Numbered from the stretch's first letter, positions 33,126-41,994 are shown. The stretch: 64,000 nucleotides of DNA from Streptomyces sp. CB02058 (GCF_001905505.1 NZ_LIPG01000005.1:186001-250000); one strand, 5' to 3'. A program made the numbers and translations. Notes: generated from the letters alone by a model not told the origin.

Positions 33126-33155
33126 CGCTCCCTGTTTCACGTGAAACAGGGAGCG
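33126..33155. other. parS centromere site inside a 30-bp palindrome
   Basis: The core GTTTCACGTGAAAC (33134-33147) is the exact Streptomyces/Bacillus-type parS consensus bound by ParB for chromosome segregation. It is embedded in a perfect palindrome CGCTCCCTG...CAGGGAGCG covering 33126-33155. It lies 18 bp past the pyrE stop, so the hairpin could also terminate pyrE transcription. I saw only this one in the window. Known streptomycete parS sites cluster within a few hundred kb of oriC. Confidence 0.9.
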
Positions 33156-33173
33156 CCCCGATGAAGCCGCAGG

Positions 33174-33713
33174 TCAGGCCAGGTCTAGGTCGGCCACGGA
33201 GTAGACGTGAACGTACGGCAGACCGGCCTCGGCGATGGCCGGAGCCGCGCCGCGCTCGACGATCACGGCCACGGCGACGACCTCGCCGCCGGCCTCGCGC
33301 ACCGCCTCGACCGCCGTCAGCGGCGAACCGCCGGTCGTCGAGGTGTCCTCGACGACCAGGCAGCGGCGGCCCTTGACGTCCGTGCCCTCGATGCGGCGCT
33401 GCATCCCGTGGGCCTTCTGCGCCTTGCGGACAACGAACGCGTCCAGGCTCGTCCCGCGCGCCGCCGAGGCGTGCAGCATCGACGTGGCCACCGGGTCGGC
33501 GCCCAGCGTCAGACCGCCGACGCAGTCGTAGTCCAGCTCGGCGGTGGCGTCGAGCATGACCTGGCCGACCAGCGGCGCGGCCTTGCCGTCCAGCGTGATC
33601 CGGCGCAGGTCGATGTACCAGTCGGCTTCCAGACCCGAGGAGAGGGTCACCTTGCCGTGCACCACGGCCTTGTCCTTGATCTGCTGGAGCAGCTCAGCGC
33701 GTACGTCAGTCAT
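33174..33713 (-). CDS. pyrE: orotate phosphoribosyltransferase
   Basis: PyrE makes OMP from orotate and PRPP in pyrimidine synthesis. The 179-residue protein has the PRPP motif RRCLVVEDTSTTGGSPLTAVEAVREAG (acidic ED plus T-S-T-T-G-G) and the flexible catalytic loop VRKAQKAHGMQRRIEG. The N-terminal KVTLSSGLEADWYIDLRRITLDG is the orotate-binding start. Length is normal. It stands apart from the rest of the pyr operon, as in other streptomycetes. The aldose epimerase, 30 bp upstream on the same strand, may be co-transcribed. Confidence 0.97.
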   Translation of the reverse strand: MTDVRAELLQQIKDKAVVHGKVTLSSGLEADWYIDLRRITLDGKAAPLVGQVMLDATAELDYDCVGGLTLGADPVATSMLHASAARGTSLDAFVVRKAQKAHGMQRRIEGTDVKGRRCLVVEDTSTTGGSPLTAVEAVREAGGEVVAVAVIVERGAAPAIAEAGLPYVHVYSVADLDLA

Positions 33714-33743
33714 GTCAACGAGGGTAAGCGCTGCCGCCGGGGC

Positions 33744-34538
33744 TCAGAGCCGCACCCAGTTCCAGGTCGTCACGATCTCCAGGGGGTCGATCGGGGTGAC
33801 GAGCCGGGGGTCCGTGTTCAGCCCGTTCGGCGGCCCGGACTGCGGCTCCACGCAGACCGCCTCGGCCTGCTCGTCGTAGATCACCACCCAGGCGTCCCGG
33901 CTCTTGACCGTCAGCTCCAGCTGCTCGGGCCAGGTGAGCTTCACGTCGACGCCGTCGGGCATCCCGAAGCAGTCGTCCCAGGGGCCGGGCAGGGGATCGA
34001 TCCGCCGGCCGGTCGGCAGGTGGTTGTCGCCCCGCTCCTCCTGCCAGGCGGCGTCGAAGGCGATGCCCACGTCCTGCCCGCCGAGGTTCCGCCGGAACCA
34101 GGGGTGCCAGCCGGCCTGCGCCGGGAAGGAGTCCCCGTACGTCTCGACACCGAGGCTCAGCGTGAGAGAGTCCTCGGTCAGCTCGAAGGACTGCGTCACC
34201 CGGCCCTCGTACGGCCACGGGTCGGCCAGGTCGTAGTAGAAGGCCGCCTCCGCCTTCTCCTGCCGGGCGAGCTTCCAGGCGGTGTCGCGGCCGGTGCCGT
34301 GGATGGCGTGCGGCGGGGAGTTCAGCGGCAGCTGGTGCGGCTCGCCGCCGTTGCGGAACAGGCCGTTCTCGGTGCGCCCGCACCACGGCACCATCGGGAA
34401 GCTGCCGTACCGCTCGCCCTGGCGCAGCAGTTCGGTGCCTCCGATCCGCAGGCTGCTGATCCGGCAGCCATGGACGGGGTCAACGGTCAACTCGGCATCG
34501 CCGGCGGTCAGCCGGACGTTCTTCCCAACATCGCTCAC
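33744..34538 (-). CDS. aldose 1-epimerase family protein
   Basis: The 264-residue beta-sandwich protein shows VDPVHGCRISSLRIGGTELLRQGERYGSFPMVPWCGRTENGLFRNGG. The catalytic-His segment is HAIHGTGRDTAWKL. QAGWHPWFRRNLGG supplies the second His, and VCVEPQSGPPNGLN carries the C-terminal Glu. It belongs to the galactose-mutarotase-like (GalM) superfamily, close to the glucose-6-phosphate 1-epimerase-like branch. It acts on a sugar anomer in the cytoplasm. It lies in a minus-strand series with pyrE and the SRPBCC protein at about 29-bp spacings. Confidence 0.9.
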   Translation of the reverse strand: MSDVGKNVRLTAGDAELTVDPVHGCRISSLRIGGTELLRQGERYGSFPMVPWCGRTENGLFRNGGEPHQLPLNSPPHAIHGTGRDTAWKLARQEKAEAAFYYDLADPWPYEGRVTQSFELTEDSLTLSLGVETYGDSFPAQAGWHPWFRRNLGGQDVGIAFDAAWQEERGDNHLPTGRRIDPLPGPWDDCFGMPDGVDVKLTWPEQLELTVKSRDAWVVIYDEQAEAVCVEPQSGPPNGLNTDPRLVTPIDPLEIVTTWNWVRL

Positions 34539-34567
34539 GCCATGACACTACTGGCGCGGGGCGCCTC

Positions 34568-35524
34568 TCATGGCCTCCGGCGCCGCAGAGCCCTGCCGAC
34601 CACCACGGCCGAGGCGATCGCGAGGGCGGCGGCAGGGGCGGCCCAGCGCAGGGTGAGGCCTGCGGCACCGGCCTCGGGCGACGGGACGGGGGCGTACCGG
34701 CCGCGCGGCGGGGCGTGGTCGACCTCCTCCGTGCTGCGGCCGATCATGGTGCGGCGGGCGTGGGCTGCCTCGGCGGGCGGCTCGTCGGGCACGGTGAACT
34801 CCAGCTCCGCGGAAGGGTCGAGCGAGGACGGCGGTACGGGTGCGTCGAACAGGGACTCCTGGTCCGGGGAGGCCGGCCCGCCGGACGCCTCGTGGGACGT
34901 CCCGCCGGAGGACGACTCGCCGGAGGACGACGGCTCGGTGGACGGCTGCTCGGCCGAGGGCGGCTCCACGGGCGACTCTCCGGACAGCTCCCCGGGGCCG
35001 GAATCGGAGGCCCCCGCCGCCCCGGCGGCACCGGGGGCGGACGGCGGTGCGGAAGCCTCCGGCGCCGACGCCCCGTCCCGTTCCGCCAGGGTCTCCGTCA
35101 CCAGCTGCTGCGTGAAGCGGTCCAGCAGCCGTTGCGCGGCGCCGAGCGCCGTCTTCGCCTCCAGGTCCACGATGCGGCCGTCGCCGCCCGCCGTCCCGCT
35201 GAAGGCGATCGTCGTGCCGCCGTCCGTCTCCGTGAGCACGACGGTCAGGGACAGCTTCGCCGAGCCGGTGCCTCTGGCCTCCACACCCTCCCCGGTCACC
35301 GAGAAGGAATCGGGGCCGCCTCCGTCGGAGGGCCGCAGCGTCAGGGCCCCGCGATACGTGATCGTGTGGCCGTCGGCCCGGAATTTCAGCCGGCCGGCCA
35401 GCGGACCCGCCGACGCGTCGGCGTCCTGCTGGAGGCCGGGCACACAGCGCGCGACACGGGCGGGATCACCCAGCGTCCGCCGAAGGGACGCGGCCGGAAC
35501 CGGAACGAACACCTCATGCTCCAT
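34568..35524 (-). CDS. CoxG-like SRPBCC protein with C-terminal TM anchor
   Basis: The 318-residue protein has an N-terminal SRPBCC (START-like) lipid-binding domain of about 150 residues beginning MEHEVFVPVPAASLRRTLGDPARVARCVPGLQ, which is the CoxG/carbon monoxide dehydrogenase subunit G pattern. A low-complexity Ser/Pro/Glu-rich linker (about 165-265) follows, then a single C-terminal TM (GLTLRWAAPAAALAIASAVVVGRALRRRRP). No cox dehydrogenase genes are nearby, so the name indicates fold only. The tail anchor would hold the domain at the inner membrane face. The role may be lipid or hydrophobe binding. Confidence 0.85.
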   Translation of the reverse strand: MEHEVFVPVPAASLRRTLGDPARVARCVPGLQQDADASAGPLAGRLKFRADGHTITYRGALTLRPSDGGGPDSFSVTGEGVEARGTGSAKLSLTVVLTETDGGTTIAFSGTAGGDGRIVDLEAKTALGAAQRLLDRFTQQLVTETLAERDGASAPEASAPPSAPGAAGAAGASDSGPGELSGESPVEPPSAEQPSTEPSSSGESSSGGTSHEASGGPASPDQESLFDAPVPPSSLDPSAELEFTVPDEPPAEAAHARRTMIGRSTEEVDHAPPRGRYAPVPSPEAGAAGLTLRWAAPAAALAIASAVVVGRALRRRRP

Positions 35525-35599
35525 ACCGCCCGAGCCTACTCAGCCCCGGCCGTCCCGTCAGCGCTTCCACACCCCGCACACCGTGCGTACCGCACCCGC

Positions 35600-37198
35600 T
35601 CACCGGTCCTCCCGGTAGCGCGGGTGCACCAGGGTCGACGGCTCCACCCCCGGCTGCCGCGTCCGCTCCGCGGCGTCCCGCGCCGCCCGCAGCTCCCGGG
35701 CGTCCAGGGTCCGCAGCTCGGGCGCCCCGGGGTCGAGGCCGAGCGCGCCGGTCGCGTGCCGCGAGGCCAGCACGAATCCCCAGTCCCGTGGCGCCCCCGA
35801 ACCGCCCGTGGCCCGGTCCGGACCCGCCGCGAAGCCCGTGAGGCGCCCGTCGACGCGGTACGGCACGGTCGTGAGGCCGCCGGCCCGCACCGAGGCGTCC
35901 ACCGTCCAGAACACCGCCGGTCTGCCGCTCACCGGCCCCGCGTGCACCACCAGCCGGCCGCCCGGTTCCAGCGCCTCGGCGACCAGCCCGTAGAACTCGG
36001 CGGCGTAGAGCTTCGTGCTGGCCGTGATCCCGGGGTCGGGGAGGTCCGCGACCACCACGTCGTACCGGCCGGGGGTGGCCCGCAGCCAGTTGAAGGCGTC
36101 CGCCGAGACCGTCGTCAGCCGCCGGTCGTCGAACGCGTGCCCGTTCAGCCGGGAGAGCGCCGGGTCCGTACGGGCCAACCGGGTGACGCCCGGATCGAGC
36201 TCGACCACCACCACGGACTCGACGTCCGGATAGCGCAGCACCTCCCTGGCGGCCAGTCCGTCGCCGCCGCCCAGGATCAGCACCCGCCGGTGGGTCCCCC
36301 TCATCGCCGGGTGCACGAGCGCCTCGTGGAAGCGGTACTCGTCGCGGGAGCTGACCCGCAGCCGCCCGTCCAGATAGAGGTCGAGGCCGCCGCGCCCCGG
36401 CCCGGTGAGGACGACCTCCTGCACCCCCGTCTGCACGGCGACCCGCACCTGCGGCCCGTACACCGCGCGCCGCGCCGCCCGCTCGAAGTCGTCGACCAGG
36501 ACCGTGGCCGTCGCCAGCAGGGCGATGACGGCGGCGTTGACGGTGATCAGCAGCCAGCGCTCCCGGGTGCCGAGGTCCCGGCGGAACACCCACAGCACCA
36601 GCGCCCCGCCCGCCGCCGCGTTGACCGCGCCGGTGAACAGCGCCCCGGTGAGCTGGCCCATCATCGGCAGCAGCAGGAAGGGGAAGGCGAGCCCGCCGAC
36701 CAGCGCGCCCACGTAGTCGGCGGCGAAGAGGTCCGCGACGGCCCCGCCCGCGTCCTGCCGGTCGACCCGCTGGATCAGCGTCATCAGCAGCGGGATCTCC
36801 GCGCCGATCAGGACGCCGATCGCGAGCGAGAAGCCCACCAGGGCGTGGCGGGACTCGCCCAGCCAGGCGAAGGAGGCGTAGAGGACGAGTGCCGAGGTGC
36901 CCCCGATCAGCGCGAGCGCCGCCTCGAGCAGCCCGAAGCCGACGGCCGCGCGGCCGCGTAAACGTTTCGCGAGGAGCGAGCCGATGCCCATCGCGAACAC
37001 CATCACGGAGAGCACCACGGAGGCCTGGGTGACCGAGTCGCCGATCAGATACGAGGCCAGCGCCACCAGTTCCAGCTCGTACACCAGACCGCACGCGGCG
37101 CAGATGAACACCGCGGCCAGCACCAGGAACCTTCCGGTCCTCGGCCGCACGGGAAGTCGCGCCGCGCCCCCTCGCAGCGGCATCTGCTGGTCGATCAT
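35600..37198 (-). CDS. membrane-fused spermidine synthase-like protein
   Basis: The 532-residue protein has an N-terminal membrane part with six to seven helices (FLVLAAVFICAACGLVYELELVALASYLIG, ASVVLSVMVFAMGIGSLLAKRL, and others), then a soluble aminopropyltransferase-like domain from about 245. That domain has RVSSRDEYRFHEALVHPAMRGTHRRVLILGGGDGLAAREVLRYPDVESVVVVELDPGVTRLAR, the GGGDG SAM-type site with acidic VVELD, and YDVVVADLPDP. The polyamine-synthase catalytic Asp is in DLPDP. This fused form is common in actinobacteria near DUF2617 and DUF350 genes. The true substrate is unsettled; it need not be putrescine. Confidence 0.88.
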   Translation of the reverse strand: MIDQQMPLRGGAARLPVRPRTGRFLVLAAVFICAACGLVYELELVALASYLIGDSVTQASVVLSVMVFAMGIGSLLAKRLRGRAAVGFGLLEAALALIGGTSALVLYASFAWLGESRHALVGFSLAIGVLIGAEIPLLMTLIQRVDRQDAGGAVADLFAADYVGALVGGLAFPFLLLPMMGQLTGALFTGAVNAAAGGALVLWVFRRDLGTRERWLLITVNAAVIALLATATVLVDDFERAARRAVYGPQVRVAVQTGVQEVVLTGPGRGGLDLYLDGRLRVSSRDEYRFHEALVHPAMRGTHRRVLILGGGDGLAAREVLRYPDVESVVVVELDPGVTRLARTDPALSRLNGHAFDDRRLTTVSADAFNWLRATPGRYDVVVADLPDPGITASTKLYAAEFYGLVAEALEPGGRLVVHAGPVSGRPAVFWTVDASVRAGGLTTVPYRVDGRLTGFAAGPDRATGGSGAPRDWGFVLASRHATGALGLDPGAPELRTLDARELRAARDAAERTRQPGVEPSTLVHPRYREDR

Positions 37199-37317
37199 GA
37201 GGCGAACGCTACGTGACGAACCCGTTGCCCCTTGTCACCCACACGGGTGCAAGTGAGGCGCATCGGGCATGCGCCCCGCCCCCTTCGCGCCACCCCGGAC
37301 CGGCCCGCCCGCCCCGC

Positions 37318-37839
37318 TCAGGAGACCCCCGCCCGGATACGCGTCCCCACCCGTGTCCGGGTCACGACGAGCTGGCCCTCCTGCGGGTACGCGTGCCAGG
37401 TGCGCCAGCGCACCTGGCCCTCCGTCCGCTGCGCCAGCATCGCGGTGAAGGCGTAGGGGCTGCCGGGGAACGTCCCGGCGAGCCCGTGGGGGTGGTCGGT
37501 CACCAGTGCGAGCAACTCCTGCGCCCGTCCGGCGAAGGACCCCTCGGAGAGCGTCTCGACGCGCGCCGCGAACTCGTACTCCCAGTCGCCCACACGTTCG
37601 GCGACTCCGAGGGGCAGTGGGGTGCTGCTGCCCGGAAGACAGGCGACGGTCTCCGAGCACGACCGCCGCTCCTCCTCCATCAGCACCTGGTGGGAGGCGC
37701 CGAGCAGCCGCATCTGCACCTTGGCGCCGTCCAGTTCGAGGTCGAGGACGGCGAGCGCGGGCAGGGGTTCACACCCGAGCGCCCAGGCCAGATCGGCGGC
37801 GCGGGTATCGGAATAGGAGGTCTGGAGGGTCGTGAGCAT
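37318..37839 (-). CDS. DUF2617 family protein
   Basis: The 173-residue protein starts MLTTLQTSYSDTRAADLAWALGCEPLPALAVLDLEL, the DUF2617 opening. It continues HQVLMEEERRSCSETVACLPG and DWEYEFAARVETLSEGSFAGRAQELLALVTDHPHGLAGTFPGSPYAFTAMLAQ. It is soluble with no known reaction. Association with the membrane aminopropyltransferase gene, 119 bp downstream, is conserved and suggests a shared pathway. ATG at 37839 is used; 25 upstream residues in frame look non-coding. Confidence 0.88.
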   Translation of the reverse strand: MLTTLQTSYSDTRAADLAWALGCEPLPALAVLDLELDGAKVQMRLLGASHQVLMEEERRSCSETVACLPGSSTPLPLGVAERVGDWEYEFAARVETLSEGSFAGRAQELLALVTDHPHGLAGTFPGSPYAFTAMLAQRTEGQVRWRTWHAYPQEGQLVVTRTRVGTRIRAGVS

Positions 37840-38074
37840 GGATCGGCTCCGCAGGACACACAGGGACACATGGACAGGAGGTGCCCCCGCGCGGCGCACG
37901 TCGGGGGCAGGCAAGCCCGATCCGGCCCAACTGGGCTCCGAGGGCTGAATGTTCTCTACATCGATGCAATCACGAAGTACGCGGCACTCACAGCGTTTTT
38001 ACCCAACTTGCCGTGGTTTCCATCCGTCAGGGGGCAGCACGGTTCACGTGTTCCAGGCGCCTCCAACCAAAAGA
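37840..38074. other. intergenic region, DUF2617 / small Gly-Cys protein
   Basis: Together with the terminator and 45 bp to 38150 this makes a 311-bp gap. It includes a comparatively AT-rich stretch at 37945-38035, likely the DUF2617 promoter on the minus strand. No gene is seen. Confidence 0.4.
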
Positions 38075-38105
38075 TGTCCGGCGGGAGTTCACCTCCCGCC
38101 GGACA
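38075..38105 (-). terminator. terminator after small Gly/Cys-rich gene
   Basis: TGTCCGGCGGGAG (38075-38087) pairs with CTCCCGCCGGACA (38093-38105) over TTCAC. It lies 45 bp past the stop of the preceding minus-strand gene. Confidence 0.75.
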
Positions 38106-38150
38106 CCTCGCGCCCTTCCCCGTCCGCGGCGCACGGCCGGCCGCGCCGGG

Positions 38151-38411
38151 TCAGTCGCCCCCGCCGCCCCCGCAGCCACCCCCGCCACCGCAGGAGTGCC
38201 CGCCGGAGTGCCCACCGCCGTCCGAGTGGCCGCCGCTGTCACCGGACCACCAGCTCCCCGTGTCGGCGGCACCACCACCGCCGCTGTCCCCCGAGCCCCG
38301 GCGACCGGAGCGACCCGCGAGCGACCTCTTCCTGCCGCCCGAACCCGAGGCGAGCGCGGCGATCCCGACCACCACGATCACCAGGAACACGATGAAGACG
38401 AACAACTCCAT
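38151..38411 (-). CDS. small TM protein with Gly/His/Cys-rich tail
   Basis: The 86-residue protein begins MELFVFIVFLVIVVVGIAAL, one N-terminal membrane helix. A basic GRKRSLAGRSGRR follows, then a tail made mostly of Gly, Ser, His and Asp ending HSCGGGGGCGGGGGD. This resembles membrane tails in TIGR04222-type and other Gly-rich actinobacterial proteins, but I cannot name a family. The CG-rich tail with two cysteines and several histidines could bind metal or form disulfides. GTGAGGTCG precedes the ATG at 38411. It is divergent from the aminotransferase. Confidence 0.7.
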   Translation of the reverse strand: MELFVFIVFLVIVVVGIAALASGSGGRKRSLAGRSGRRGSGDSGGGGAADTGSWWSGDSGGHSDGGGHSGGHSCGGGGGCGGGGGD

Positions 38412-38537
38412 CGACCTCACATCCTTCTCTTCCCCCGAAGCGAGGTCCCCGCTTCTCACGTGCCCCTTGGATTCCCGCGCCCCTCCGCGGCGAAAGCAGA
38501 CTTGAGCAACTCCAGAGCTTCGGCCCAGGATGGCGTC

Positions 38538-39716
38538 ATGACACAGGAACGACCGCTGCTCAACCGCCGCCTCGCCGAGTTCGGGACGACCATCTTCGCG
38601 GAGATGTCGGCGCTGGCCGTGCGGACCGGATCGATCAACCTCGGCCAGGGTTTCCCCGACTCCGACGGGCCCGAGGCGATCCGCGAGGCCGCGGTCCGCG
38701 CCGTGCGCGCCGGCCACGGCAACCAGTACCCGCCCGGCCCCGGGGTCCCCGAACTGCGCACCGCGATCACGGAGCACCAGCGCCGGCGCTACGGGCTGGA
38801 GTACGACCCCGACGCCGAGGTCCTCGTCACCACGGGCGCGACCGAGGCCATCGCCGCCTCCCTGCTGGCACTCCTGGAGCCCGGCGACGAGGTCATCGCC
38901 CTGGAGCCCTACTACGACTCGTACGCCGCCTGCATCGCCATGGCGGGCGGCACCCGGGTCCCCGTGACGCTCCGCCCCCACGACGGCGCCTACCGGCTCG
39001 ATCTCGACGAGCTGCGCGCCGCCGTCACCCCCCGCACCCGGCTCATCCTGCTCAACACCCCGCACAACCCGACCGGCACCGTCCTGACCCGCGACGAGCT
39101 CTCCGCGATCGCCGAGCTGGCGTGCGAGCGGGACCTCCTCGTCATCACCGACGAGGTCTACGAGCACCTCGTCTTCGAGGGCGAGCACATCCCCCTCGCG
39201 TCCTTCCCCGGCATGCGCGGGCGCACGGTCACGATCAGCAGTGCGGGGAAGACGTTCTCGGTGACGGGCTGGAAGATCGGCTGGATCACCGCGAGCCCCG
39301 AACTGGTCGCGGCGGTGCGCTCCGCGAAGCAGTTCCTGACGTACGTCTCCGGGGGCCCCTTCCAGTACGCCGTAGCGGAGGCCCTGCGGCTGCCCGACAG
39401 CTACTTCGACGAGCTGCGCGCGGATCTGCGCGCCAAGCGCGACCTGCTGAGCACGGGCCTGGCCGAGGCGGGCTTCGACGTCTACAAGCCGGCGGGCACC
39501 TATTTCGTCACCACCGACATCCGCCCGCTGGGGTCCGGCGACGGCTTCGCCTTCTGCCGGGCGCTGCCCGAGCGGTGCGGGGTCGTGGCCATCCCGAACG
39601 CCGTCTTCTACGACCACCGCGAGCAGGGCGCGCACTTCGTCCGCTTCGCGTTCTGCAAGCGCACCGACGTGCTCGCCGACGCGGTCACCCGGCTGAAGAG
39701 CCTCCAGGCGTCCTGA
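38538..39716 (+). CDS. PLP aminotransferase (YbdL/kynurenine-aminotransferase-like)
   Basis: The 392-residue fold-type I class I aminotransferase begins MTQERPLLNRRLAEFGTTIFAEMSALAVRTGSINLGQGFPDSDGP. It contains the lysine segment ISSAGKTFSVTGWKIGW, LNTPHNPTGTVLTRDEL and VITDEVYEHLVF. This is the methionine/kynurenine aminotransferase subgroup (YbdL-like), and DapC-type succinyl-DAP transaminases look similar. An actinobacterial start near 38538 has a weak ribosome site, but earlier in-frame codons translate to arginine-rich junk. Its position 10 kb from the kyn genes may be coincidence. Confidence 0.9.
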   Translation: MTQERPLLNRRLAEFGTTIFAEMSALAVRTGSINLGQGFPDSDGPEAIREAAVRAVRAGHGNQYPPGPGVPELRTAITEHQRRRYGLEYDPDAEVLVTTGATEAIAASLLALLEPGDEVIALEPYYDSYAACIAMAGGTRVPVTLRPHDGAYRLDLDELRAAVTPRTRLILLNTPHNPTGTVLTRDELSAIAELACERDLLVITDEVYEHLVFEGEHIPLASFPGMRGRTVTISSAGKTFSVTGWKIGWITASPELVAAVRSAKQFLTYVSGGPFQYAVAEALRLPDSYFDELRADLRAKRDLLSTGLAEAGFDVYKPAGTYFVTTDIRPLGSGDGFAFCRALPERCGVVAIPNAVFYDHREQGAHFVRFAFCKRTDVLADAVTRLKSLQAS

Positions 39717-39729
39717 CCCGCGGCACGAC

Positions 39730-39783
39730 GAAGGCCCGGCCCGGGGCGGTGGCCGCATGGACCACGCCCCGGGCCGGGCCTTC
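39730..39783. terminator. bidirectional 19-bp terminator
   Basis: GAAGGCCCGGCCCGGGGCG (39730-39748) and its exact complement (39765-39783) flank a 16-nt loop. It separates the convergent aminotransferase and YbjN genes. Confidence 0.9.
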
Positions 39784-39797
39784 GCCCGTGAGCCGGA

Positions 39798-40355
39798 TCA
39801 GGCCTCCGTGGACTCCTCGCCCGCGGCCTCGCCCTCGGGCTTCTTGTCCGCCGGCTCCAGGCCCAGGCGCTCCACGAGCCACTTGTCGAACTCGATCGAG
39901 GCCCGCACCCAGCTGACCGTCGAGGAGACGAAGTGCTCCAGGCTGACGCCGGTGCCGATGAGCATCTGCGCCTCACCGATCAGCCGCACGGACGCCGCGG
40001 CGCCCTCCTCGCCCTCGTGGGAGTGCGTGTAGACCTTGGGCCACAGGGTGCGGCGGTTCCAGTCGTCGATCGCGTCGAGGAGCACGGCGCGCTGGTCCAG
40101 GGCGTGGGGGCGGTCGTAGAACGTCCGGACCGAGAAGACCTGCTGCTCGTCCTCGCCGCGGAACATGAAGTACGTGCGGAACTCTTCCCACGGTGCGGCG
40201 AGGTCGCCCTCGTCGTCGACGACGTACTTCAGCTCCATCTGCTCGAGAAGCTGCTTGACGAGGTCCTGGTCAGGGACCACGGGGCCCTCGGGTCCTGCCG
40301 CCTGCGGTTCGGGCTGTCCCCCGAAGTTGGGGATCGAGGACGGGTCGATAGACAT
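39798..40355 (-). CDS. YbjN-domain protein
   Basis: The 185-residue acidic protein has the YbjN/type III secretion-chaperone-like fold: LVKQLLEQMELKYVVDDEGDLAAPWEEFRTYFMFRGEDEQQVFSVRTFYDRP, then LLDAIDDWNRRTLWPKVYTHSHEGEEGAAASVRLIGEAQMLIGTGVSLEHFVSSTVSWVRASIEFDKWL. In enterobacteria YbjN affects stress and motility; in actinobacteria the role is unknown. There is no membrane segment. A strong terminator lies after it and an MFS gene is upstream on the same strand. Confidence 0.88.
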   Translation of the reverse strand: MSIDPSSIPNFGGQPEPQAAGPEGPVVPDQDLVKQLLEQMELKYVVDDEGDLAAPWEEFRTYFMFRGEDEQQVFSVRTFYDRPHALDQRAVLLDAIDDWNRRTLWPKVYTHSHEGEEGAAASVRLIGEAQMLIGTGVSLEHFVSSTVSWVRASIEFDKWLVERLGLEPADKKPEGEAAGEESTEA

Positions 40356-40437
40356 CGCTGGGTACTCCTGTGGATCGCACGTGGTTTCCTGGCTCCGACC
40401 CTAGCCGCGATGACGGCCAGTAGTCCTGCCCCCGCTT

Positions 40438-41706
40438 CTACGCGCTGAGGGGAATCGTCCCGGCGCTCGTTCCCCTGGCACGCGACCAGGAAACCCCGAC
40501 CAGGACGGCGCACAGCGTTCCGACGAGGCCCGCCCCGCCGATGGTCTGGGCCGAGGACCCGGACAGTTCCGCCGCCAGGCCGCCCGCCGCGACTCCGATG
40601 CCCTGCATGGCGGTCAGCCCGGACCTGGCCAGCCCCAGGGCCTGACCGCGCTGGTCGGCCGGGGTGAGCAGGACGAAGGTCGCCCCCGCGGTGATCTGGT
40701 ACACGGAGCAGATGCCGGAGACCAGCAGCACCACCAGGGCCACGCCCACGCCGGGGCCCGCCCAGTAGACGACCAGCGGAAGGTTCGCGCCCACCGCCAG
40801 CGGCCCGAGCAGCCGGCGGCGGCGCTCGGCGTCGAAGCCCGCCCGGCCGAGGAGGGCGGCGCCCAGGACCATGCCCGCGGGGTGCGCGGCGAGCAGGAGC
40901 CCCACCGAGGCCGCGCTCCCGCCCGCCTCCTCCGCGAAGGGGGCGGCGAGGCCCTCCGGCAGCACGATGAACCCCGCAAGCCAGCCGAGCGCGACCAGCG
41001 AGCGCAGCCGGGGGTCCGACCAGATCAGCGCCGCCGCGCTCCACACCTGGGTGCGCACCCGCTTCGGCTGCTCGTCGGCGCCCTTCTCCACGGGCCTCGC
41101 CTTCACGCCCAGCCTGATCAGGAGCGCGGAGATCAGGAAGGTCACCGCGTTCAGCCCGAGCGAGACGTGGCTCCCCAGCCACACGACGAGCACCCCGCCC
41201 GCGGCGAAGCCGAGCAGCTGCCCCGTCTGATGGGTGATCATCATCACGCGCTGCCCGCGCTCGTAGAGGCGCTCGCCCAGCACGGCGGGCATCAGGGCCC
41301 CCTGCGAGGCCCCGAACGGAGCCTCGGCGAGCTGGGCCAGGACCAGCAGTCCGGCCAGCAGCGGCAGCGGCGTACCGGGCAGGGCCATCAGTCCGACGAG
41401 GGCGGCGCGCACCAGGTCGCAGCCGATCATGACCGTGCGCCGGGGGAAGCGGTCGGCGAGACCGGAGAGCAGGACTCCGGAGAGCAGGGCGGGCAGGCTC
41501 GTCAGGGCGTACGTCGCCGCGGTCCAGCCCGCCGACTCGGTGCGTTCGAAGACCAGGAGCGACAGCGCGACCCGGGCGAGCTGGTCGCCCAGCACGGACT
41601 GAGCGAAAGCAGCCCACAGCGTTCTGAATTCGCTGAGGCGAATCAGACTGTCACTTCTGCAATCCTTCGACTCCGCACTCGTCCCGCCAGGTATCCGCTC
41701 CGTCAT
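40438..41706 (-). CDS. MFS transporter
   Basis: The 422-residue membrane protein has about 12 hydrophobic segments. The first half carries SGLADRFPRRTVMIGCDLVRAALVGLM, the MFS loop 2-3 motif. The second half carries GGSAASVGLLLAAHPAGMVLGAALLGRAGF. It resembles bacterial efflux proteins of the MdfA/ENTS group rather than nutrient importers. The N-terminal MTERIPGGTSAESKDCRSDSLIRLSEFRTLWAAFAQSVLGDQLARVALSLLVF is a plausible start. The substrate is unknown. Confidence 0.9.
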   Translation of the reverse strand: MTERIPGGTSAESKDCRSDSLIRLSEFRTLWAAFAQSVLGDQLARVALSLLVFERTESAGWTAATYALTSLPALLSGVLLSGLADRFPRRTVMIGCDLVRAALVGLMALPGTPLPLLAGLLVLAQLAEAPFGASQGALMPAVLGERLYERGQRVMMITHQTGQLLGFAAGGVLVVWLGSHVSLGLNAVTFLISALLIRLGVKARPVEKGADEQPKRVRTQVWSAAALIWSDPRLRSLVALGWLAGFIVLPEGLAAPFAEEAGGSAASVGLLLAAHPAGMVLGAALLGRAGFDAERRRRLLGPLAVGANLPLVVYWAGPGVGVALVVLLVSGICSVYQITAGATFVLLTPADQRGQALGLARSGLTAMQGIGVAAGGLAAELSGSSAQTIGGAGLVGTLCAVLVGVSWSRARGTSAGTIPLSA

Positions 41707-41994
41707 GCGCGTACCTTACCGGCTTCCGAATTCCGCAGAGCCTCTCCCGCGTAAAGGAAAAGGGCCCGGAGTGTCCCGATATTGCGCGGATCACGATCAC
41801 GCCGAACTCGGCTGTTCCCGCTCCCGCCGAGGGTGTCGATATGTATCGCCCGGGTACAAATAAGAACGGCCAGGAGCCTTCCCCGTCCGCCAATCAGCCA
41901 CGGAATGTAAATTTTCGGCTCAATATCGTGGGCGGTTCCACCGTTGATGCGTGCTGGATGCACACATCAATAGGCGCGGTGCCCTCACACAGAT
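41707..41994. other. AT-richer intergenic region upstream of MFS gene
   Basis: The gap between the MFS gene and clpB is 345 bp and holds this low-GC stretch plus the clpB terminator. Short open frames here lack homology and codon bias. Features such as ATATTGCG and ATATGTATC suggest promoter DNA. I see no gene. Confidence 0.4.
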
